From Oxytricha trifallax (lineage: Eukaryota; Ciliophora; Spirotrichea; Sporadotrichida; Oxytrichidae): DNA of 64,000 bases. Numbering within the stretch: the first letter of the stretch is position 1; the number at the start of each line of letters is the position of its first letter. This document shows, in pieces, positions 1-12,283 of the stretch. The stretch lies in NCBI GenBank assembly GCA_000711775.1, contig ARYC01002495.1, positions 1-64,000 on the forward strand. Reading direction: 5' to 3'. The translations under genes were made by a program, and so were the position numbers. The notes beneath the pieces were generated by a model that made no database searches, was not told where the DNA came from, and saw nothing but the letters and a program-made list of their open reading frames with translations.

Positions 1-1195
1 GAAAAAATTAAAACATTTTAATGTGAAGACTGCTAAAATTTCTTCTCAACAGAGTCTAGCTTGAAGAGGCACATCAAAGAGGTACACTCTGGTAGAGCTA
101 AGATCTACTTTTAGCATGATAAAATAGATGGTAGATATTAGTGCAAAACATGCATAAAGTCTTATACTCACTCAACCAAAGTAAAGAGGCATATGCAGAA
201 GCATCATTTAAGCGAATTCCTGATTAAAGATGAGGAAACTTAAAAGCTTGTACCTGCTAAAAGAAAAAATAACTCTCTTGAGTCATAAACACAACAACAG
301 GAAAGGCTCAAGAGGCAGAAGCGTTTTTAATCAATGAATCAGCCAGCAAATGGTACTCTTATAGCATGTCTTTAAGAGAGAGCTATGTATATACCTGCAT
401 TTAATGCAATTGATATTAAAAGCTGATTTAAAAATTACTTCCATTTTGACCTGTCAAACAAGGCTAAGCTTATAGTGGTTGATGAGTATGCTTAAATAGT
501 ATATCCTTTAAAATATCTCATTAAAAACGAGCAGTATCTAAATGAATTTGCAAATGAACACATAATACTGAGAGAGGCTTAGAAAAAAAAGTTTAAGAAC
601 TAATTTAGACTTGATGGAGTTAATCTTGGGCATGGATTTGTTGCATTAAGACTGAAAAAGTTTAGAATGACTTTGAGAAATTATCTCTATCAAAATAGAT
701 ACCCAGATTATTTAAATGAGATACTTTCAGAAATGATTAAGGGTATATAAGAGCGACATGAACTTGGGTATATACATAAAGATTTGAAGCCTGAAAAATT
801 TATTTTAAATCTCTGACCATTAGAAGTAGTAGTCATTGATTTCAATAAAGCGATAAGATAAGAAGTAATAACTTTGGCCAGGATACTTTCTAATCAGGGA
901 GAAGTGGACTAATGGCTCTGTTTAATGGGATGTTTGGGCAGTTGCTGCCATAATCTTAGAGTGCGATATGGAAAGTATGTCTTACTTTTGAACAAAGCAC
1001 GAAAAATAATCAATAAATTTGGCTTCTAAACATAAATAACAGGAAGATGTCTGTAATGAAGTTAAAAGGCTTGTAGAGATGATAATCGTTAGAGCTCCAG
1101 CTTATCCAAGTTAATCTTTAGAAGACATACTTGAGCCACTCCAGAGAGCTAGATTCAAGAGGTACAACAAAGATAAGCAAATAAAATTTGTTTGA
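1..1195 (+). pseudogene. TBE 57-kDa zinc finger-kinase ORF, decayed 3' part
   Basis: With TAA/TAG as Gln the frame gives a C2H2-type start (CEDC near residue 8, paired histidines RHIKEVH), a second finger ending in KRHMQKHH, then a kinase-like region with HKDLKPEKFILNL and VVIDFN. Against the copy at 46.6 kb it has TGA for TGC in NLC-P (near 815), HKD for HRD, and a frame change after TLARIL near 885 with loss of the GTPGYFP segment. It ends at the same TGA as the other copies. It is therefore a damaged copy; the N-terminus lies outside the window. Confidence 0.85.
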
Positions 1196-1332
1196 ATTAA
1201 GTAAACTAATAATCATTAAATATTCATTAAATTCACAAAAAACTGCGTTTTCTCTACTAACCCCAACAAGAATCCAACTATACCCTTCAAATCAAAGCAC
1301 TTATAAACCTCACTAAAGGGTTTTGGTGTTTT
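1..1332 (+). mobile_element. TBE transposon, right-hand fragment
   Basis: Right part of a telomere-bearing element. The whole stretch matches 46,850-48,187 almost base for base, and it ends in a degenerate GGGTTTTGGTGTTTT, the element's G4T4-type terminal repeat. The window edge cuts it on the left, so transposase and the 22-kDa gene are not seen. TBEs are Tc1/mariner-like DNA transposons of Oxytricha germline DNA, removed when the somatic nucleus forms. The G-to-T change in the terminal repeat and the damaged gene inside suggest an old copy. Confidence 0.9.
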
Positions 1333-1935
1333 GAATGTTCCTTGGAATAGCAGTCAAACGCCAAAACCAATCCAGATGTTTAATAAAAGTTATGATTGTT
1401 AAGGAAATTTTTGTGATTAGAGCTAATTTTAGATTTAAAGCATTTTTTGAATATTATTTATTAATATAAAAAAGGTCATTTTACTTGCGTGCAGAGGAGC
1501 AACATCAAGTAAGTTACGTACATAATTAAGATTATCATTAGATTAATAGCTAAAAAAATATAATCAGCAAAAAATGCTATTAATAGAATTTAAAATAATA
1601 TCATTTTAATTAATAAAACAATACAATTTCAGAGAAGAATTAAGAAAATATAGTTGAGAAATTTTCATTTAATCCGAAAATTAAAAAAATAGCAACCAAA
1701 AATATAAAAACCATTAACATTTTCATATAGAATAAATATTAAGATAATATATCCGAAAATACAAACTTAATAAGGTAATTAAATTAAAAACTATATAATT
1801 AAAAAAATTTAATCGAGTAAAATGACAAATATTAAATGAATTAAGAACTTACCAAAAATACCCATCATTACCAATATTATTAAAAATACTTAAAAACTTT
1901 CTTAAGGAGTTTTAAGGTTTTGAGTGTTCTTTTAG
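1333..1935. other. AT-rich non-coding spacer
   Basis: No convincing reading frame on either strand. The only oddity is AAGGAGTTTTAAGGTTTTGAG at 1902-1922, which resembles a decayed TBE terminus (GGGGTTTTGGGGTTTTGAG). It may be a remnant of a second TBE end or chance. Confidence 0.5.
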
Positions 1936-4900
1936 ATCTACATAAACGAATTTAATACATTATTACATACTGTTTCATCATCAATGGATGCAATGGATAA
2001 TGATCCTACTCTATCATATGAATAAAGATTGGAAATCGCTACTGAATGGAGAGATCATTTAGAAACAGCAGGTTTAAGTAAATCTATTTCTATATTATTA
2101 TTGAAATATATTTAAAATGGGAAATTGTGAAAATAAAATAAAAATTAAATTAAATATGGAATTTTAGTATTTTTTTGTTTTTATATTAGTGTTTTAACTG
2201 CTATCGATTTGAATTTTTTAAAAGCCAATAATTTGACTCATCGATAGATCAAATTAAATTTATCATATCTTAACTGTAGACCCATTAAATTCAACTTTTA
2301 AATTTTTTAAGTCCTGATAAATTAATATCTCTCTATAAAAATTAGCTATCAAAAGATTTTAAAAGTAAAAGATGTAGAGAATTATTTAACGACTAACTTT
2401 CATTATTATGGTCTTCACAAATCATTTTCCCCCATCGAGATAAATCGATTTTAAGAATTTCCCTTCTTCAAACTTCTCCCCAATTCATCTCATCAACCAA
2501 AATACTTGAGGGCGTGGTCTAAATAAGTTGTTTGTGTATTTAATTAAGATCTAAATTTATCTTCTTTGAGTCTTTCATCAGATATTTATCCTCAAAATAC
2601 TGAAATCTGAATGAATTTTTTCTGAGTTTCACTAAAATCAAAATATCTCCTTGAGTGATTTTTTTCATGAATTTTGAGTAGGATGGAACATATAGCTTAT
2701 GTTTTGATCTACATTATTCCTTCTAGAGTCAAGTCATGAAAAAAATCGCTGCCTGAGATAATTTCATTTCTTTTCAGGTACTCGTTCAAATTTTGATAGT
2801 TGTTAACAAATATCGCCTCTAAGTCAAATTGACAGAATTCCGGACGCATTTCCAAAATGGACACAAACTCCAGACACAATTCCAAATGCAGAATTGATCA
2901 CATCAATTATATATCACTTTGAACAAATTTATACTCCCTTTTCCAATCACAGTACAACTTTTTTATTATGAGGGGGTCCGAAAAAGAGGATTTCAGGGTT
3001 TTCTCTCTTGGGTGAAGAGATATTGAAAAATTTAGAATTATGTTTTGATAGACAATTCATAAGCTAAGTATAATAATTATATGATAATTTATAGACTTTA
3101 GGTTAGAGAGTTATTGAAGTCAAAAGTCAAAGCAGCGATTTTTGAATTTTCCCTCAATAACTTCCTTCAGTGTAAGATTCATGGAAGATGAGTAGGATAG
3201 AAGTTGTAATCCATACCATAATCTATCGAATAATGCATATTTTCCAAACAAATTCCTTTAGGATACAGAGATAATTGAAAATATGGTAAAAAATTTCCGA
3301 AAATATTTATAAATATTGAAATCTATTTTTCTCGCAAGGCAAATTAGATGGTGAAAAACTCAAATAAAATCTTAAGCAGATTATATCATGTAGAACATTT
3401 CTACTCCTATAGTCAAATCAGTAGCTAATTACATAAGAGAGAAAAATCAAAAATAAATCTAAAATACAAAATAAAGTGTGAAAACTTAAATGTAACAAAC
3501 AACACTCATATAAATTCTAGAGGCAACGAATTTAAGATTTTTATGAAGAGCATATTATGATCTATCATTTATCATCAATAAATTTTTCAATATCAATTCA
3601 CTGAGCAGAGAAAACCCCATCTAATTTGCCTTGCGAGAAAAATAGATTTCAATATTTATAAATATTTTCGGAAATTTTTTACCATATTTTCAATTATCTC
3701 TGTATCCTAAAGGAATTTGTTTTGGAAAATATGCATTATTCGATAGATTATGGTATGGATTACAACTTCTATCCTACTCATCTTCCATGAATCTTACACT
3801 GAAGGAAGTTATTGAGGGAAAATTCAAAAATCGCTGCTTTGACTTTTGACTTCAATAACTCTCTAACCTAAAGTCTATAAATTATCATATAATTATTATA
3901 CTTAGCTTATGAATTGTCTATCAAAACATAATTCTAAATTTTTCAATATCTCTTCACCCAAGAGAGAAAACCCTGAAATCCTCTTTTTCGGACCCCCTCA
4001 TAATAAAAAAGTTGTACTGTGATTGGAAAAGGGAGTATAAATTTGTTCAAAGTGATATATAATTGATGTGATCAATTCTGCATTTGGAATTGTGTCTGGA
4101 GTTTGTGTCCATTTTGGAAATGCGTCCGGAATTCTGTCAATTTGACTTAGAGGCGATATTTGTTAACAACTATCAAAATTTGAACGAGTACCTGAAAAGA
4201 AATGAAATTATCTCAGGCAGCGATTTTTTTCATGACTTGACTCTAGAAGGAATAATGTAGATAAAAACATAAGCTATATGTTCCATCCTACTCAAAATTC
4301 ATGAAAAAAATCACTCAAGGAGATATTTCGATTTTAGTGAAACTCAGAAAAAATTCATACAGATTTCAGTATTTTGAGGATAATAATTCGGATGAATTTC
4401 CTGATGAAAGACTCAAAGAAGATAAATTATAGATCTTAATTAAATACACAAAAAACTTATTTAGACCACGCCCTCAAGTATTTTGGTTGATGAGATGAAT
4501 TGGGAAGAAGTTTGAAGAAGGGAAATTCTTAAAATCGATTTATCTCGATGGGGGAAAATGATTTGTGAAGACCATAATAATGAAAGTTAGTCGTTAAATA
4601 ATTCTCTACATCTTTTACTTTTAAAATCTTTTGATAGCTAATTTTTATAGAGAGATATTAATTTATCAGGACTTAAAAAATTTAAAAGTTGAATTTAATG
4701 GGTCTACAGTTAAGATATGATAAATTTAATTTGATCTATCGATGAGTCAAATTATTGGCTTTTAAAAAATTCAAATCGATAGCAGTTAAAACACTAATAT
4801 AAAAACAAAAAAATACTAAAATTCCATATTTAATTTAATTTTTATTTTATTTTCACAATTTCCCATTTTAAATATATTTCAATAATTATTAATATTTATT

Positions 4901-7900
4901 TTTTAATTAATAGATTGTTTATTACAACAGCTATGTATGTGTCCTGTATGATGTTTTCTTTCCCTGTGAGATAAATATAAACTAAGTTGTTTTCAATGTT
5001 TTTGAAAAGAAAGGATAATTTTTTTTTCTCTATTTAATAAGTACAATATGTTCAAAGCAAGCTCAATAGTAGAAATAGGATTTTCAATTTGTATTATAGT
5101 TTGGATATCAAAGTTTGTTAGTGCAGATTAACCAACCGGAGAGCCTGGAGAATTTGATAAAAACTTTAATAAATTACAAGTGTTCGTTCACAACGCTGTT
5201 GAAGAAGTTTCAGAAAACATTTTCAGATTTGATATTCTGCTTGCTGTTCTTACTTCATTTTTGTGGATGAAAGTTATGCTTCTTCTTAAGCTAACTAGAT
5301 CATTTGGTCCTATATTGAAAATTATAGAGCATATGGTTCATGATTTCATGTATTTCTGCATTATTTGGGGTATTAACTTGATATTCTTCACTTTTCTTGG
5401 AATGCTGCTTTTCTCAGAAATTGAGCTATTTAAATCATTTCAAAACACACTTATAATGCTGATATAAAGCTCTCTTGGTTAATGGGATTTAACAATGTAT
5501 GATAACCTTTCTTTAGGAGAAATATTTGGCAAAACTTACCATCTTTTATTTCTGATAGTTAATCTTGTTATGCTTTTAAATTTGATGATTGCTATTCTCT
5601 CTACCACTTTCACAAATATTACAATTATATAATATAAATTAAGGTATTTGCAAGTATTTTAAAAAAATGTAAAGTTTACTTATTTATTGGATCTCATTAA
5701 ATTTCCCCTACTAATCGAGTTATATTTTATAGATTTACTTAATATTATTAATTATTTAAATTCTTAAGAATTAGGTTAAATTATAATTAGTTTACATTTC
5801 TAAATTTTAGAAACACTTTTTTAATGCAATAAAAAAATTTTCATTCTAAATTTTAAATTGGAATATTTTCTTCTCATTAATTGAAACTAAGTGGACAGTG
5901 AACACGTAACCTCTTAATTGGTGAGTTAAAAAATCATCATTTAGATGTGATTTATCACAATCTTTTGAGTAAAATTCATGAATAATGAAATTTTTAATTC
6001 CTGAAATCACTTTTCTTGGTTCTTCTTTTTTATCATCAAGATATTCTAATAATTTTAAGGAGTAAGGTTAAAAATAAAATATCGCAAATCCTGCATTTAG
6101 AAGGAATGGATAAAATTTTCCAGTCCAATCTCGTTTCAACTGATAATATAGTATCTATCCTTTCGCTGTGATAGATCCATTTCCCAAACTCGGTGCGAAA
6201 GAAAATATTTTAAATGTTGTTTTCTATGATCCCAACTTATCAATTTTGCGTCTGGGTAATACATCCATACTTCTCCATATTACTTAGGAAACAAAATTCA
6301 AGCATGGTAGTTCATCTATTCAGTGAAATCTAAATCTAGCAAACCTTAAACTTGTTTATTGAATCCCGTTGTCCATCCTAAATGCTATGATTCTAAGTAA
6401 CCCCATATTTACCATAATCTAAACCTAAGAGAAGGTGAAAACTCTAATTAAAGCTTAGAACTCACAAACCAAATGGTCATCCTATCCATCTTTAATTTCT
6501 AATTAATTTATTCACATATTCACAATAAATTATACTAATACTAATAATAAGAATAAGAATAATAATAATTATAATAATAATATAATAAAAATAATAAAAA
6601 TAATAAAAATAATAATAAAATATAATATAATATAATAAAATATAATATAATATAATATAATATAATATAATAAAATATAATATAATATAATATAATATAA
6701 TATAATAAAATATAATATAATATAATATAATATAATATAATAAAATATAATATAATATAATATAATATAATATAATAAAACATAATAAAATATAATATAA
6801 TATAATATAATATAATATAATATAATATAATATAATATAATAATATTATAATAATAATAATAATATAATATAATATAATATAATATAATATAATATAATA
6901 AAATAAATATAATATAATATAATAAAAATAATAAAATATAATATAATATAATATAATATAATATAATAAAAATAATAAATATAATATAATATAATATAAT
7001 AAATATAATATAATATAATAAATATAATATAATAAAAATAATATAATATAATATAATATAATATAATAAAAATAATATAATATAATTTGAGCACATCGAG
7101 GTCTCTGGGGACCCCCAATCAAAAAGCTTTAAAGCATACAAGGGTCAAGCCCTTAATAATTATTAAATCATCTGATCTGTTCAATCTCTCTGGTTGTCTC
7201 ATCATTGATTCTATTTCAATTAATTCTTTAAAAATTCAATCAAAAAAATGAATTCTTGTGAGCCCACAACTGTCTTAAGTATAGTCTTTCTCTGTAGAAA
7301 TTGAGTATATGTTTGTCAATCTCTCTTCTTCTTCTCTGTCAATGGAGCTAACTCCATCGTACACTCCGAACTCTACATATTCCTGGAGTTCTTGCATAGT
7401 TTCATCAAAGGCTCTCAAAGTTCTATAGTTGTTTTCCATGCAATCTACGGAGTTGCAGATAGGCCACCATCTCCCATTGATTTTCAAATCATATAAACCC
7501 ACTTCCTGAAACATCCTTTTGATTAATTTTATTATTATATAGTACATAAAAATCCCAAATCTTTTATGTATTATTTAATATGTTTATTAATTGTATTGGG
7601 TAATATCCAGATTTAACTAGTAAATCTTTGGGGTTAAGGGATTTAGGGGTTTCTGGGTTTTCAAAAGTAAGGATCTCTGGCTTTGGGCCAGAGTTTTTAT
7701 ATTTTGTTTATAAGTACGTTTTGATTGATGTGGTGCGTACTCCCTTAGATAAACATTGTAAGTTGTTAAGGTATATTTGTTTAGTATTAAATAGCCAAGT
7801 TATATTTGGGTGATTCCTAACATATCTTTGAGTCAACTTTTTACCAATTTTATGGGTGATTCTCTAGTATAAATATTGATTGAAACTTTCTTATTTAATA

Positions 7901-10900
7901 CTGGGAAAGTAGTCGTGACGTATTAGAGATTTAGGGAGTGATTCCTTCCAATTCGTATCTTAGTGTATTCTTCTATTGAATAGAAGCAATAATCACTTTG
8001 AGTTTCCTGGCTTTAGGATTGAGGTCGAAGGATTTATTTGTGAGGGATTGTTAGTTTTTATGAGGATTTTGACAGTGTCTTGTTTCTTTCAGAGTATTTC
8101 CTTCTTTATTAGTACTTAGTAAGAGATGCTAATATCTGATGATCAGATTTCTTCTGTCAGGCCTCATGCCTAGTTGAAGTTGAAAATGTCATCATGAAAG
8201 AGTGGACTTTAGGGTTTGGTGTGGAGCTGGGTAAGTGAGCTAATTGGACGTAAGCTCACTGTTTTATAAGCTTAGAAGTTGCTTGACTCTAAGTAATCAA
8301 TTCGAAAATTAAGAAAACTTATGTAGAGGGAATGCTCCTGTTGTGCTAGGTTAGTGTATAGTACCTAGCTAGGTTGGGAACGGGTGCTAAAAGAATGTAC
8401 TGACTTAAGGGTGTCAAATCTGACATACTCTTTGATTTTAGGGCCATTCGTGAGTATGTATGTACTTCTTTGTTAAAACACACCTCTGGATCCTACGATC
8501 CAGCTGAGGGAATTTCGCTTTTCGGACTATTGAGGCAAATGTTTGCCTCTATCTTTAAAACAATTCAACTATCCCTCCTCGTTCCAACTCTTTTTACTTA
8601 ATTTTTTAAGTTAATAATACAATTAATTATAAGTTTTTACTCTTTTCATAAACTAATTATTAGAATAAATTGATGTGAGATTTAATCTAAAATTTTGCAT
8701 TTTTAAGAGATTACAATTAAACTTTTTTTAAAGTTATTTTAGGACATTTAATTTGTAAAAATAAAGATTGATTTTGAAGATTTTATATAAACGAGAAAGG
8801 AACTTCCCATATATTTTAAATATGCATTAATTGAAACTAGCTTTATACTATGATGAAATCATCGAAGCTATCCCTCAATACAAATATGATAAAGTTTACG
8901 GATCGCTAATCTGCTCGATACCGCCATTTAACATTTTAATGCTACCAACATCAATAATTTATTTCTTTATTAAGGATAAAGACAAGCTTGCAAGAATAAA
9001 CTCGTTCTTAGTAAAAATTGCATTTGCTCCTAAAATATTATTAATTACTCCCATATTCATTGCTGGAAATGTATTGTTTTTGCCCTTCGCTTATCTAGCC
9101 ACAATGTCTTACTTATTTACAATTAATATCAGAATTATAAATGATTTCTTAATTTTTGTAAACAGCTTTTCTCAAAGAGAAAGCAAAGTTTCATATAAAA
9201 TTTAGGAATATTTTTGGCCTTCACAATTTTTGGACTTCTATTACTTTTTACAACACTTTTATCAGACATAGTAATATTTTTGAAGCATTTATTTTCTCGT
9301 AGAAATGAAAAATTGTCTTAATTTTTAAAGCCATAAATTAGTAAAAATGCAATTAGAATAACTTTTGATATAATTTAGTAGCAAGTTTTTAAGAAAGTTA
9401 CTACTATGAATAGCAATTAAGTTATTAAATTAGTTCGAGATGCTATGCATATTGATTAAACAATAATAGGGCTTATCTATGGAGATTCAAAGCAGCATAA
9501 TGATAAATTAACAAATAATGAAATATTTGATAATCAAAGTAAAGAAGAATATTTGCGTATTTTATAAAAAAAATAACTCTAATTTTTACTTATATATTAA
9601 ATATTTGCTTAGTCTAAAGGTTTTTAACACTGTAAAAAACGTCATCAGAAATTGCACCAATGACAATCTAATAGAATTAAATGATATCTAGTTATTTTTA
9701 TTTACAATTTTGATTTGAATAACATCACAGATATCAAAATGCTTTTATGCTTATTGAAAGAAGTTTCTTGTAAAATGAAGGTAGCAAACTTAAACCATCC
9801 CTTTATTAATTTAGATAAGAATGATCAATTTTTGAATAATTAAATTAGCCAAGATTTGACTAATCCACTAAACTCTCAAAGGATTTTTGACAAAGATAAT
9901 AGTAGTAACCAGTCAATTTTTCAAAGATTTGGGAAATAAAATTAAGTTCCCATTCAACCTACAAACAGAAAGGATGGTGCTAAGCGTAAAAATCATAATG
10001 ACTATAGGAAATTTAAGAGGAATTTATTTTTGGAGTTCTCATTTGTAAACCCTATAAATTTTATCATTTTATAAGAATTTTTGAATATATGCATGTTTTT
10101 TATTATAACAGAACTATAGATTCAGTGAAAGATTAGCAATAAGATATTGCATTGTAGAATCATAAATAAATATCGTATACTAAATTAAAATCAAAAATTA
10201 TTTATAATAATTTTAAATCAAAAGCTTCTCATCTAATTGACACAGTTAACAGAGAAAATATTAGGAAATTAAAGACCAAATAGCGAAGAGAATTATCATT
10301 CCTAATTATCTAAATACTCAACAAAAGATAGCAGATTGAGTATAAATCAATTATTTAATTTATTTCCAAAAATAACATTTTAATAAATTTTTAGTATTCA
10401 TTTAATTGCTAAAAAAATGCGAACCTAATTAGTTATTATAATAGTGATTTTATTAATCTTTATACTTTAATAGATTTAGAGATTTAATAATTTTAAGCAT
10501 TTAATTTGCATAGATTCTTATATAAGGCTCAATTTCATTTAAAAATATCATTTGAATTTTAGTATTTACTATGGTAAAATTAGTTTATTAAAAACTATAA
10601 TTTAAAATTAGATATTAAAATATCAATCTGTTCAAAAGATAAATTACTAATTTATAAAATTTACATGTAAATTAAAAATATATAAGCATTTATTTATTAA
10701 AAAGGAATAAATAATAATTTCTATCATAATTATTTATTTTTATTTTTATTATAGTCCTAATAAAAGAAAACTACTAAACAAAAACAAAACTTAAAAATCA
10801 ACTTTCAACAGACTCTGGGAAAGTAGTAACAATGTTATAACCGCATTTAAAGATAAAGAAATAAACATACAATCTCTGGATACTATATTATTATTGTATG

Positions 10901-11253
10901 ATATTTTTATGATGAAATTATAAAATAAATAATAATTTAAGATGATAATCAGATAGAATAATTTTATGAAATAAAAGAAGAAGAAAACGATAAGCTGGAA
11001 TCACCATAGAATTAATTCAAATCTTACTCATATAAATTATATAAAATAAATATATTGATCTAAATGATTGTTATGATAAGTTTTATTATAATTAATGAGC
11101 ATCAATCAAACATAAAATTATAAATAAATAATCTTTATATTTTTATTTAATTTATATATTAAATATTTTCAAACATAAAAAGTAGATAAAGAAGAGAATT
11201 TCTAAAAAGTAATAGATAGTCTATTTTAAAACTAAGAAGATATTAATTTTTGA
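1936..11253 (+). CDS. Six-TM ion-channel protein (TRP/polycystin-like), in at least nine MDSs
   Basis: A membrane cation channel. MDSs in order: 1936-2069, 4926-5638, 8785-9572, 9634-9688, 9730-10007, 10113-10196, 10215-10350, 10795-about 11045, about 11175-11253; about 800 residues are visible. The second carries the S4-S5 to S6 part: LLKLTRSFGPILKIIEHM, helix FMYFCIIWGINLIFFTFLG, a pore-like stretch SSLGQWDLTMYDN and S6 LLFLIVNLVMLLNLMIAIL. The third has two more helices and PPFNILMLP, familiar from ciliate channel-family proteins. The C-terminus is polar (NRLWESSNNVITAFKD, LDTILLLYDIF). Pointers join seven junctions in frame. Four 1-nt slips are needed: a T run near 5020, AAAATTT near 9200, AAA near 10,128 and AAAA near 10,923. 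The 5' end is unknown: the frame opens after TGA at 1921, with a possible splice AG at 1934. The channel fold is clear; selectivity is not. Confidence 0.8.
2064..4925. other. IES, 2,862 bp, pointer AACAGC
   Basis: AACAGC occurs at 2064-2069 and 4926-4931. Deleting one copy and everything between joins DHLETA to MYVSCMMFSF in frame. Nearly all of the IES is the foldback element at 2096-4886. Confidence 0.8.
2096..4886. repeat. Foldback element: 1.26-kb inverted arms around a 265-bp loop
   Basis: The left arm (2096-3351) is the near-perfect reverse complement of the right arm (3617-4886); the loop is 3352-3616. I see only scattered mismatches, for instance around 2525/4455 and 2635/4350. The loop has no clear gene and the arms no long frame. 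The near identity of the arms implies recent origin or gene conversion. No target duplication could be fixed. Confidence 0.9.
6541..7085. repeat. AT-only simple-sequence tract (TATAA/ATAAT type)
   Basis: About 545 bp composed almost entirely of A and T in runs of TATAATATAA with AATAATAAA interruptions. Long open frames here (Tyr/Ile/Leu only) are artefacts of the repeat. It begins directly after the 3'-end motif of the element at 7086-8590, so on the minus strand it sits where a retroelement's 3' tail would. Confidence 0.85.
7086..8590 (-). mobile_element. Retroelement-like insertion, 3' end at 7086
   Basis: On the minus strand the end reads GGGCTTGACCCTT, then about 25 bases, then GGTCCCCAGAGACCTC, then the AT tract. 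The same two blocks in the same order end the element at 35,475-37,056. The far end holds two short hairpins (GGATCC..GGATCC at 8489-8502 and GAGGCAAA..TTTGCCTC at 8533-8550). The region is richer in GC than its surroundings. I infer a non-LTR-type element because of the shared 3' end and simple-sequence tail; no reverse transcriptase motif was seen. The 5' boundary is approximate. Confidence 0.45.
7236..7690 (-). CDS. C-terminal ORF of the retroelement-like insertion, function unknown
   Basis: Minus-strand frame read with TAA/TAG as Gln: a basic start, then FMYYIIIKLIKRMFQEVG, NGRWWPICNSVDC, RTLRAFDETMQELQEYVEFG and an acidic DREEEERL before stop TGA at 7238. An upstream ORF in another frame (roughly 7660-8170, with RYQHLLLSTNKEGN and ELEGITPQ) probably belongs to the same protein, separated by a 1-nt slip. 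I do not recognise a domain. It lies inside an IES, so the somatic genome should lack it. Confidence 0.4.
9567..9633. other. IES, 67 bp, pointer AAAAAA
   Basis: Joining the A runs at 9567-9572 and 9634-9639 gives YLRILQK-NVIRNCTNDN in frame. The exact cut is uncertain because both sides are homopolymers. Confidence 0.55.
9683..9729. other. IES, 47 bp, pointer GATATC
   Basis: GATATC repeats at 9683-9688 and 9730-9735; removal joins LIELNDI to KMLLCLLKEV in frame in the channel gene. Confidence 0.8.
10001..10112. other. IES, 112 bp, pointer ACTATAG
   Basis: ACTATAG at 10001-10007 and 10113-10119. Removal gives KRKNHNDYRFSE; one extra A downstream (AAA near 10,128) must be discounted to continue as DQQQDIALQNHKQ. 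Confidence 0.6.
10188..10214. other. Candidate IES, 27 bp, pointer AAATCAAAA
   Basis: A 9-bp direct repeat at 10188-10196 and 10215-10223 brackets AT-only sequence. Removal keeps the frame (27 nt) and joins YTKLKSK to ASHLIDTVN. Because it is a multiple of three without TGA, the sequence alone cannot prove it is removed. Confidence 0.5.
10344..10794. other. IES, 451 bp, pointer AAATCAA
   Basis: AAATCAA at 10344-10350 and 10795-10801; deletion joins RQQIEYKS to TFNRLWESSNN in frame. Confidence 0.75.
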
Positions 11254-11416
11254 AATCAAAATTATGATTGATTTTTAAATGTTTAAGATGAATGTTTACA
11301 ATATATTTAAGTAATTTAATTATTATTTTTAGAAAATTGATTAATAAAAAATAGACTTGGTAGTAGTAGTATAACTTCAAATACTTGAAATAAATAGTAA
11401 TAATAATAATATCAAA

Positions 11417-12283
11417 ATGGAATAGGATTAATAATAAGCTGTAAATTAAGAACCATAGTCGTCGCCCTATTGTATGAGTGAGTTTTCTGAATAAGATGAA
11501 TATGATGAAGAATATTACAATATTTATTTATTGATTTACTTTCCACATTAAAAGTCTAAATTCTTATCATTATATTTTGAATTTTTTACTTAATTTTTTA
11601 TTGGTACTATATTACAACTACCACAACTAAGGATTAAACAAGAATACTTCTTCTGCAAATCTATATAGAAACGACGAGTAGTCAATGCCCTCGAAAGAAT
11701 GCAGAATTTGCTTCAGTCCAAAAGACACTCTAATACAACCCTGTAATTGCAAGGGCAGCATGGCATACGTGCATCCTCACTGTCTAAAAAGGTGGCTTCA
11801 AAGTAAAAACACCATGTAGTGCGAACTATGCTATTTTTACATCCAATAAAAAATGATACTCAGGAAATTCTCAAAGATTGCATGGGATCTTATGTAAGCA
11901 CTGAAGAAAAAGTTTAGAAAAGACCAATTTTTCATTATTAAAATACTGCTATATTCTGCCTATATATACATAAGTGGGAAGAAAGCAGTGAGTTGTTTTA
12001 GACTGTTATGCTAGTAACTTAGGAAAAGGTATAAAAGCTTGAGTTTCAATATACTCTCTAATTTATTTACTTATAACTACAAATATTTCTAATATATATG
12101 AAATAAATATTAATTCTCTCGATAATGTATTTAGTATTTGTTTTGGTCTAACTATTTATGCTCTATACAAGCGAAATATCACAGATTTATAGAAAACTTA
12201 AGCTAAAACTCAAACTTATCTGCTATGAAATGACTTTTACAAGTAAATAAGATATAAATTATAGTGAGAGACCTTTAGTTTGA
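11417..12283 (+). CDS. RING-CH (MARCH-type) membrane E3 ubiquitin ligase
   Basis: A 235-residue protein once two IESs are removed (97 and 62 bp, leaving exactly 236 codons). An acidic, Q/N/S-rich N-terminus is followed by a complete C4HC3 RING-CH domain: CRIC, CNCKGSMAYVHPHCLKRWL, CELC. Next come a basic stretch and hydrophobic segments (FFIIKILLYSAYIYI; IMYLVFVLVQLFMLY), as in membrane-anchored MARCH ligases that ubiquitinate membrane proteins. The start is the first ATG (AAAATGG) and the end TGA at 12281. It begins 163 bp after the channel gene's stop and faces the convergent MORN gene 105 bp downstream. Trp at the usual position (KRWL) and all eight metal ligands are present, so it looks functional. 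Confidence 0.88.
11512..11608. other. IES, 97 bp, pointer ATATTACAA
   Basis: Nine-base repeat at 11512-11520 and 11609-11617; removal joins DEYDEEYYN to YHNQGLNKNTSS in the RING-CH gene. Confidence 0.88.
12054..12115. other. IES, 62 bp, pointer CTCTC
   Basis: CTCTC at 12054-12058 and 12116-12120; removal joins SLSFNILS to IMYLVFVLVQ in frame. Confidence 0.8.

Larger units (their letters stand above)
5632..8784. other. IES, 3,153 bp, pointer ATATAAA
   Basis: ATATAAA lies at 5632-5638 and 8785-8791. Joining there gives TNITIIQYK-RERNFPYIL in the channel gene without frame change. The IES contains a non-coding part (5640-6540), the AT-rich tail and the retroelement-like insertion. Confidence 0.75.

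Noticed and set aside
2096..4886. Reading the large inverted repeats as CRISPR, terminators or attachment sites
   Set aside because: Eukaryotic germline context, single long hairpins, no spacers, and some with target duplications typical of transposons.
6541..7141. Long minus-strand open frames rich in Tyr, Ile and Leu
   Set aside because: They arise from the A/T simple-sequence tract; all frames are open because TGA cannot occur there.
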